The position numbers and the translations under genes are program-made. From contig NZLE01000136.1 of NCBI GenBank assembly GCA_002692605.1, positions 1-6,117 on the forward strand: 6,117 bases of DNA. Reading direction: 5' to 3'. Shown here one piece after another: positions 1 through 4,529 of this stretch (the first letter of the stretch is position 1; every line of letters starts with the position of its first letter). Under the pieces are notes generated by a model. That model saw only the letters and a program-made list of their open reading frames with translations, was not told the origin of the DNA and made no database searches. Origin of the DNA: Opitutia bacterium. GTDB taxonomy: Bacteria; Verrucomicrobiota; Verrucomicrobiia; Opitutales; Seribacteraceae.

Positions 1-204
1 CCTCCCTTGCCGGAGTCATCAGACGGGTCAACCGAATTGCCTCCCTTGCCCGGATTGCCGGAAGCGGATGGCGTTGAAGCGACTGGCTTGCCTCCCTTGC
101 CGGAGTCATCCGATGGTTCAAACGAATTGCCTCCCTTGCCTGGATTACCCGAAGGAACCGAGGCGCAGGCGGACGGATTACCTCCCTTGCCTGACTTTCC
201 CGAG
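1..204 (+). repeat. 90-bp in-frame tandem repeat (2 copies plus a 24-bp partial)
   Basis: Copy 1 is 1-90, copy 2 is 91-180 and a partial third copy is 181-204. Each copy contains the 11-mer CCTCCCTTGCC twice (at 1 and 40, then at 91 and 130), and it occurs a fifth time at 181. The first 63 bases of the two full copies differ at seven positions, while the last ~27 bases of each unit are much more diverged. At the protein level each unit is a 13-residue half (LPPLPESSDGS-T/N-E) followed by a 17-residue half that begins LPPLPGLPE. The array may continue upstream of the window. Confidence 0.9.
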
Positions 205-207
205 TAA
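1..207 (+). CDS. C-terminal end of a Pro/Leu/Glu-rich tandem-repeat protein (5' end outside window)
   Basis: Frame 1 is open from the first base to a TAA at 205-207, followed at once by a TAG (208-210). The 68 visible residues are low-complexity: a LPPLP motif recurs five times, separated by acidic or polar stretches such as ESSDGSTE and GLPEADG. They form two 30-residue repeats and a short third copy ending in DFPE. No enzyme motif, membrane helix or cysteine is present in the visible part. The composition suggests an extended, acidic, polyproline-type tail, which might act as a spacer, a surface or periplasmic stalk, or a docking segment; that is inference only. Coding is supported because the repeat period is a multiple of three and the two copies differ almost only at silent positions. 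The N-terminal domain that would reveal the function lies upstream of the window. I do not recognise the family. Confidence 0.7.
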   Translation, partial: PPLPESSDGSTELPPLPGLPEADGVEATGLPPLPESSDGSNELPPLPGLPEGTEAQADGLPPLPDFPE

Positions 208-249
208 TAGTCGTTCTCGCAACGGCTCGACTTCCTCGAAAGTCATTTT
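192..249 (+). terminator. Possible hairpin/terminator after the repeat-protein gene
   Basis: TGACTTTC (192-199) pairs perfectly with GAAAGTCA (238-245), which is followed by TTTT (246-249). Inside the loop a second hairpin pairs AGTCGTT (209-215) with AACGGCT (221-227) around a 5-base loop, with one G-T wobble. A small 5-bp hairpin (CGCTT/AAGCG, 251-263) follows. The outer stem begins inside the last codons of the gene and the T-run is only four bases, so this is a weak candidate for an intrinsic terminator or 3'-end structure. Confidence 0.3.
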
Positions 250-322
250 GCGCTTTTCAAGCGACACTCAGGCGTATTCACACAAAGAAAGGTTTCCCTC
301 ACCAAAAGACTCTCCGGTTACG

Positions 323-351
323 TTGAATTTTTAAGCTCTCACTCTTTTTAT
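323..351 (+). promoter_or_regulatory. Possible sigma70-type promoter for the GYF_2/LRR gene
   Basis: TTGAAT (323-328) and TTTTAT (346-351) are separated by 17 bases. Each matches the -35 and -10 consensus at four of six positions. Transcription would start near 358, leaving a leader of about 50 bases before the ATG at 408. The region is AT-rich and it is the only reasonable pair I found in the gap between the two genes. The match is weak. Confidence 0.3.
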
Positions 352-407
352 GTTCGAGTCGTTTACTTATTTCAAGTACACCCGAAATTAGTGAATCCAG
401 ATTGTTA

Positions 408-1442
408 ATGAACCTCTACGTATCCAGAGACGGACAGACCTTTGGCCCATACACCAAGGAACAGGCTTGTCAGTTTTTGGAGGCCGGTCAATTGCTTGCA
501 ACGGATCTTGCTCTCTATGAAGGATCCGCTGAATGGAGTGTTTTGGGGAATTTGTTGAACGAAGAGGTTTCCGACCAGATGACCCAGACAGCGGAAACCC
601 CAAGCGAAGCCCATGAAGATGGAACCCAAACCCATGAGGAGGCCGATCGTTCCAAACTAAAGGCGACTCCCAAACCCACCGGTAAAAGAACCCAAACGGT
701 CAAGGGATTGAATAAGCCCAAAACGATTATCATTCGTCCAAAGAAAGGAATTTTCGCCCGAATTTTTTCCACCTTGATGGTATTTACCTTCTTGCTGGTT
801 TTGGCAGCGGGTTGCGTAGTTGGCGCCTATTTCGCAATGCCGAACCAAGTTGCTCCGGTCCTAAGGAAATTTGGAGTGCCCGTTGATGATCTTTTGTCCG
901 GAGTTGCCTCTCCTTCGGCCGATGAAGAAAAGAGCTCTGCCTTAGTTGAACCCAAAAATATGGATGAGATCATTATCAGTGAGGATGCTTTGGAGACCCT
1001 GCGATTTTCAGGTATAAGAATCCAACCCATGGAAAAGGAGAAAGGACTTCAAATCATCACCTCACCTGATCCGGATTTAAGCATAAAGGACGAAGACTTG
1101 GGTACTCTTCTGACGCTTTCCAGTCATATCGTTTCCCTTGATCTCACCAATTCAAAAGTTACGGATCAGGGCATTGCATCGATTATGAAATTGGGTAATC
1201 TCAAGAAACTCATTCTTGAGGGTACCACGGGCATATCCGTTAATGGAGCTCGAAACCTCAGGGATCTTTCCAAGCTTGAATATCTGAATCTTATTCGGGT
1301 CAAATTGGATGACTCTTTTGTCGACGTGCTTATTTCGATGACAAATTTGCGGGAGGTTTATCTTTTCGAAACCGAGCTCAGCGAGGAAGCGGTCAATCGA
1401 TTGAAAACCGCTCGCCCAAAAATGTTCGTTAATGCAGGTTAG
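408..1442 (+). CDS. GYF_2-domain, single-pass membrane protein with C-terminal leucine-rich repeats
   Basis: The protein has 344 residues from the ATG at 408; a TTG at 402 would add two. I prefer the ATG because residues 2-12 (NLYVSRDGQTF) begin the domain directly. Neither start has a Shine-Dalgarno site. Residues 1-50 resemble a GYF_2 (DUF4339) domain: aromatic YV-RDGQTFGPY, then a helix and a W at 43. Residues 51-115 are a polar, basic linker. Residues 118-143 form one hydrophobic helix; the Lys/Arg-rich stretch before it puts the GYF_2 domain in the cytoplasm and the rest outside by the positive-inside rule. Residues 238-335 carry about four leucine-rich repeats (LSSHIVSLDLTNSKVTD, LGNLKKLILEG, LSKLEYLNLIRVKL, MTNLREVYLFETEL). 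GYF_2 domains are thought to bind peptides, and leucine-rich repeats bind proteins, so a scaffold or sensing role across the membrane is plausible, but no specific function can be assigned. The stop overlaps that of the convergent nth gene. Confidence 0.88.
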   Translation: MNLYVSRDGQTFGPYTKEQACQFLEAGQLLATDLALYEGSAEWSVLGNLLNEEVSDQMTQTAETPSEAHEDGTQTHEEADRSKLKATPKPTGKRTQTVKGLNKPKTIIIRPKKGIFARIFSTLMVFTFLLVLAAGCVVGAYFAMPNQVAPVLRKFGVPVDDLLSGVASPSADEEKSSALVEPKNMDEIIISEDALETLRFSGIRIQPMEKEKGLQIITSPDPDLSIKDEDLGTLLTLSSHIVSLDLTNSKVTDQGIASIMKLGNLKKLILEGTTGISVNGARNLRDLSKLEYLNLIRVKLDDSFVDVLISMTNLREVYLFETELSEEAVNRLKTARPKMFVNAG

Positions 1443-2092
1443 GCTTTTTGGGTTTTGACTTTTCTCTTCCGTTCGGGAAAGCAGCTTTTACAAATGATGC
1501 ATTCGAGACCGTGGCAGGCATGAGCGGGACAGCGTTCTCTTGCATAATAAATGATCTGCAAATGCAAGGCATTCCATCTCTCCTTTGGAAACAAACGCTT
1601 TAAATCCTTTTCGGTTTGAGCAACACTCTTACCATTGCTCAGTTTCCATCTTTGAGCGAGTCTGTGAATGTGCGTGTCCACGGGAAACGCAGGATGGCCA
1701 AAAGCTTGTGACATGACCACCGATGCGGTTTTGTGACCAACTCCCGGAAGAGCCTCCAAGGCCTCAAAGGAGGAAGGGACCTTGCCACTGTGTTCGGAAA
1801 TGAGAATTTTGGAAAGATTCGAAATCGCCAACGCCTTGCGAGGGGCTAAGCCGCATGGTCGCACGATTGCATTAATGGAATCGAGGTCCTGCTTGGCCAT
1901 TGCTTCCGGATTGGAGGCAAGGGAAAATAATGCAGGAGTCACCAAATTGACTCTGGCATCGGTGCATTGAGCCGACAATAGCACCGCTATGAGCAGGGTG
2001 TATTCATCGTAATGGTCCAAGGGTATGGGAGGTTCCGGGTAGAGTTCGTTTAATTTGAGATCAATGAATTCTACACGTTCTCTTTTGTTCAT
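1439..2092 (-). CDS. nth: Endonuclease III (DNA glycosylase/AP lyase, HhH-GPD family)
   Basis: This base-excision-repair enzyme removes oxidised pyrimidines from DNA and cleaves the abasic site by beta-elimination. Numbering is from the ATG at 2092 (217 residues, close to the family's ~210). The family block LLSAQCTD is at 38-45. The helix-hairpin-helix LPGVGHKTA is at 115-123 and contains the Schiff-base lysine K121. The catalytic aspartate is D139, in VDTHIHR. The C-terminus carries the iron-sulfur cysteine cluster, but with unusual spacing (C188, C193, C198, C201, C204). A GTG at 2101 would add three residues and overlap the upstream stop as GTGA. I favour the ATG because it gives the MNK- start seen in E. 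coli Nth and lies 12 bases after an AGGA. The gene follows the glycosidase-esterase gene with almost no gap and is probably cotranscribed and translationally coupled with it. No terminator is visible past the stop, where it meets a convergent gene. Confidence 0.97.
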   Translation of the reverse strand: MNKRERVEFIDLKLNELYPEPPIPLDHYDEYTLLIAVLLSAQCTDARVNLVTPALFSLASNPEAMAKQDLDSINAIVRPCGLAPRKALAISNLSKILISEHSGKVPSSFEALEALPGVGHKTASVVMSQAFGHPAFPVDTHIHRLAQRWKLSNGKSVAQTEKDLKRLFPKERWNALHLQIIYYARERCPAHACHGLECIICKSCFPERKRKVKTQKA

Positions 2093-2097
2093 CAAAA

Positions 2098-4101
2098 TCA
2101 CTTTTCCTTTCGGGGTATGCTTCTTCCCCTTACGAATTCCAAGAGAAGAGGGAAGGAAGGAATGGGCATGTTTCCATGATGATGATTCTTCATTTCGGCA
2201 ATTGCGACATCAGGATGTCCGGTTTTTTTAATCATTCTCCAAAAATAGGCGTTTTCCTCATCCCTGCCATAGAGCTCAAGCTCACGGTCTCCGGTGATCA
2301 AGAGGATCGGTGGAGCATTCCGCCCTAGGTGATGGATGGGAGCGAATTCGTCGACGATCACCCGTTGCCATGGGATCCCTCTTTCCTCACGGATGGTAAA
2401 ATGGGTTATGGTATGTCCGCTTAAAGGAATCAGCCCGGCAATCATTGCCGGGTCCAGATCATGGGCTTTGAGATAACGAGAGTCCAAGCCGATCATACTT
2501 GCCAGGTAGCCCCCTGCCGAATGCCCGCTTACAAAAATGGAGTCCGGGGAGCCTCCGAAGCGATGGACGTTGCGAATCGCCCAAGCCACGACTGCCGCTG
2601 CATCTTCTATGTACAAGGGAGCTTTGGCTCTTGGACTTAAGCGGTAGTTTGCAGCGATTACGATGATTCCTTGCTTGCGAAGGGGCAGGGGTATCGAGCG
2701 GTGCCCTTTGGTAATTCCCCCGCCATGAAACCAGATGACCGCCGGCAAGTTCTTACCCTTTGCGGGAGCATAGAGGTCGAGCCTGCAACGAGCTTGGCCG
2801 TATTCCGAAATTTGGGCTTGCTCATTGTAGGCAACGTCGGAAACGAGCAGGTAGTTCGGATCAACCCCATCAGGACCATCCGCAAAGAAGGCAGGCCATT
2901 GGCTTTCCGTCGCCTTGACTTGACCGAGAGCCTTGCGGGCATCTTCGTACCTTTGCGCAAAGATAAGCTCTGAAATTTGTTCCAAAACCTTTCTGGAAAC
3001 GCTGTTCTCAGGGGAGCGCTTTCTTATCTGGAGCAATTCGGCGGAGAGAGATAAATCGGAAAGTGTTGCGGAGACACCTAATTTTTCACTCAGCTTCTCA
3101 ATGTATCTGTACCCCAGGGATCGAGTGGGCTCGACCACCGTTCCTTCTCCGTAATCGTTCCAGGTTGCGATTTGCAGGAGCGGAGAATTTTGCCGAAGCG
3201 CGAGATTCAACGAATCCTCCCAAGTTTTTCCCTCCAATTCACTGATCGAGCCATAGCTTGAGCCAGCCTTTGCCTGTTCGTAAAAATCCCGGTAACCGGG
3301 AAAGGCGACGGGAATTACAGGTGTTTTTTGAGATCGGTTCTGATAGAGGCTATCCAATTCGGTCTTCCATTGCCTTTCAGAGATTCTTTTACCTTCCTTT
3401 ACGGGTATCCAAGCAAAAGCGGAATCGAATCCCGCCTCCTCCGCCAGATGCGGCAACGCGAAGGTAAGAGGTTCAGGCTCCAAATCCCTAATGGTCTCAC
3501 CCCACGCCTCGCCAGTCAGTTGAAGAGGACCGAAAACCAGAAGAACGGGCTTATCTTCGATTCGATGGTAAGCGGAGTCGGAGAACCAATTCTTCGCCAA
3601 CCAATTCAAACTCCTTCGCGCCTGGGTCACTGCCTCACTTGGCTCGATTAACTTTTTTTCGATGGCCTGCTTGATCGATCGATCCTCGTAGCATATTGCG
3701 AACTTTAGACCTGCTTTTTTTACAATGGAAACAAGAAGCCTCACGTTTTCATGGATCATCGGGTAATCATTGATCGAATCGATGCCATACCAATCGATGA
3801 TGACTCCATCGATACCAGCCAACTTCATTTGCTGAACTTGGCATTCGAGAACCCACTTGTCCCCCGAATCATAGACCCCAATCAGAGGATAATTATGGGA
3901 AGCGATTTCTCGCTTGCCTTCCCATTGAACAAAATTCGGGTCGCAGTGATCCATAGTCCAATGCCAACCCCACTCCTTGCTCTCGGGCTTTGCCGAAAAC
4001 CAGGGCATGTAATGAACCAAGACCGTTTTTTCATCCATTGCACCAAGGCTATTTAGGCAAGGTAGCAATCCTAAGAAAAGTAAAGTCAGATTCCTATTCA
4101 T
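2098..4101 (-). CDS. Secreted two-domain enzyme: GH71/GH99-like glycosidase fused to alpha/beta-hydrolase esterase
   Basis: The protein has 667 residues. A short signal peptide (1 to about 21; hydrophobic LTLLFLGLL) predicts export. Residues 25-340 resemble the GH71/GH99-like TIM-barrel group: VLVHYMPWF (27-35), WGWHWTM (44-50), the acidic strand end DGVIIDWYG (98-106), KPVLLVFGP (184-192) and WNDYGEGTVVEP (314-325), where catalytic acids are expected. A helical linker (about 345-400) leads to an esterase/lipase domain (about 415-660). It has the oxyanion motif HGGG (459-462), the nucleophile elbow GHSAGG with S528, the probable acid D605 (TGDRE) and the probable base in NHHHG (640-642). Members of the first group cleave alpha-linked glucans or mannans; the second domain resembles carbohydrate or carboxyl esterases. 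A plausible role is combined de-esterification and cleavage of an acylated polysaccharide outside the cytoplasm; the substrate is unknown. The ATG at 4101 is the first in frame after a TGA six bases upstream of an AAT-GAA-TCT run. The stop overlaps the GTG of nth. Confidence 0.9.
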   Translation of the reverse strand: MNRNLTLLFLGLLPCLNSLGAMDEKTVLVHYMPWFSAKPESKEWGWHWTMDHCDPNFVQWEGKREIASHNYPLIGVYDSGDKWVLECQVQQMKLAGIDGVIIDWYGIDSINDYPMIHENVRLLVSIVKKAGLKFAICYEDRSIKQAIEKKLIEPSEAVTQARRSLNWLAKNWFSDSAYHRIEDKPVLLVFGPLQLTGEAWGETIRDLEPEPLTFALPHLAEEAGFDSAFAWIPVKEGKRISERQWKTELDSLYQNRSQKTPVIPVAFPGYRDFYEQAKAGSSYGSISELEGKTWEDSLNLALRQNSPLLQIATWNDYGEGTVVEPTRSLGYRYIEKLSEKLGVSATLSDLSLSAELLQIRKRSPENSVSRKVLEQISELIFAQRYEDARKALGQVKATESQWPAFFADGPDGVDPNYLLVSDVAYNEQAQISEYGQARCRLDLYAPAKGKNLPAVIWFHGGGITKGHRSIPLPLRKQGIIVIAANYRLSPRAKAPLYIEDAAAVVAWAIRNVHRFGGSPDSIFVSGHSAGGYLASMIGLDSRYLKAHDLDPAMIAGLIPLSGHTITHFTIREERGIPWQRVIVDEFAPIHHLGRNAPPILLITGDRELELYGRDEENAYFWRMIKKTGHPDVAIAEMKNHHHGNMPIPSFPLLLEFVRGRSIPRKEK

Positions 4102-4171
4102 AGATTCATTTCATCCTGTCTCCTTGATTTATGCGAATGCATATTTCGTTTCCCCGTTAGGTTTCACTTCT

Positions 4172-4201
4172 GTTATACGGTGACATTTTGGAAAATGTTA
4201 C
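4172..4201 (-). promoter_or_regulatory. Possible sigma70-type promoter for the hydrolase-nth operon
   Basis: On the minus strand GTAACA (4201-4196) and TATAAC (4177-4172) are separated by 18 bases. They match the -35 consensus at four and the -10 consensus at five of six positions. Transcription would start near 4165, giving a leader of about 64 bases before the ATG at 4101. The -35 box and most of the spacer lie inside the palindrome at 4180-4201, the layout expected for a repressor-controlled promoter. Confidence 0.4.
4180..4201. promoter_or_regulatory. 22-bp palindrome, candidate operator
   Basis: GTGACATTTT (4180-4189) and AAAATGTTAC (4192-4201) are inverted copies matching at nine of ten positions around a GG centre. 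The mismatch is the third base pair from each end. An uninterrupted symmetrical site of this length suits a dimeric regulator; I cannot name the regulator. It lies about 80 bp upstream of the hydrolase start and overlaps its predicted promoter, so repression of that operon is the simplest reading. It is over 320 bp from clpB. Confidence 0.45.
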
Positions 4202-4427
4202 AAATTACCATTCAATATCCTAAAAATTTCTTGAATTGTATTGCGGAAAATCATTTTCCCCCTTCTTACAACTCCTTTTATTCAACCTTATTACCCCAAA
4301 ATCAAAGTTCGGATAGTCTGTCGTGGCTTCCGAGCTTGGCATGGCAGGGGTGTTCGTCAAAAGGAAACAGCCGAAGGACAATGCGAGACAAAACGGCACA
4401 CACAGGTCGTACTTAGGACAATGAAAC

Positions 4428-4455
4428 GTCACAGATGTATGGCGGATTCTATGAT
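4428..4455 (+). promoter_or_regulatory. clpB: Possible sigma70-type promoter for clpB
   Basis: GTCACA (4428-4433) and TATGAT (4450-4455) are separated by 16 bases, with four and five of six consensus matches. Transcription would start near 4462, leaving a leader of about 68 bases. A second -10-like hexamer, GATAAT (4496-4501), lies closer to the gene but lacks a good -35 partner. A heat-shock-type CTTGAA occurs at 4230-4235, but the C-run that could pair with it (from 4258) is 22 bases away, too far for the usual sigma32 spacing. All of this is weak. Confidence 0.3.
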
Positions 4456-4529
4456 AACTTCTTCTTGGGAGCGTACTTTAGCTTGGATATTAGGGGATAA
4501 TTCGGAACGCAACTTGCACATGATGAAGT

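Larger units (their letters stand above)
4102..4529. other. 428-bp noncoding divergent intergenic region
   Basis: This AT-rich stretch lies between two divergently transcribed genes and must hold the promoters for both. I find a 22-bp imperfect palindrome (4180-4201), a possible minus-strand promoter (4172-4201), a possible plus-strand promoter (4428-4455), an extra -10-like GATAAT (4496-4501) and tiny ORFs in the minus-strand leader (4098-4125). A 9-bp direct repeat AGGACAATG occurs at 4375 and 4415. ORFs of 70-99 residues exist here on both strands, but none has a good ribosome-binding site or a clear family match. No CIRCE or HspR-type element and no tRNA-like structure is visible. Confidence 0.7.

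Noticed and set aside
68..334. 88-codon plus-strand frame overlapping the repeat gene and running into the gap
   Set aside because: Its first half is only a shifted reading of the 90-bp repeat. The silent-site pattern supports frame 1 instead, and the tail has no domain or start signal.
2671..2973. 100-codon frames on both strands inside the hydrolase gene
   Set aside because: They are shadows of the esterase domain, whose catalytic motifs are clear in the chosen frame.
2098..4101. Lipoprotein signal in the hydrolase N-terminus (C15)
   Set aside because: The residues before C15 are LLP, not a standard lipobox, so a normal signal peptide cleaved near residue 21 fits better.
4210..4236. 6-bp inverted repeat ATTCAA/TTGAAT with a 15-base gap
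   Set aside because: Arms this short in AT-rich DNA are expected by chance, and it does not align with a promoter candidate.
4230..4262. CTTGAA followed by a C-run, resembling a sigma32 promoter
   Set aside because: The 22-base spacing is outside the usual range of roughly 13-17, and the second box does not match CCCCAT.
4375..4423. 9-bp direct repeat AGGACAATG, copies 40 bp apart
   Set aside because: There are only two short copies and no further periodicity, so it is too little to call an iteron or binding-site array.
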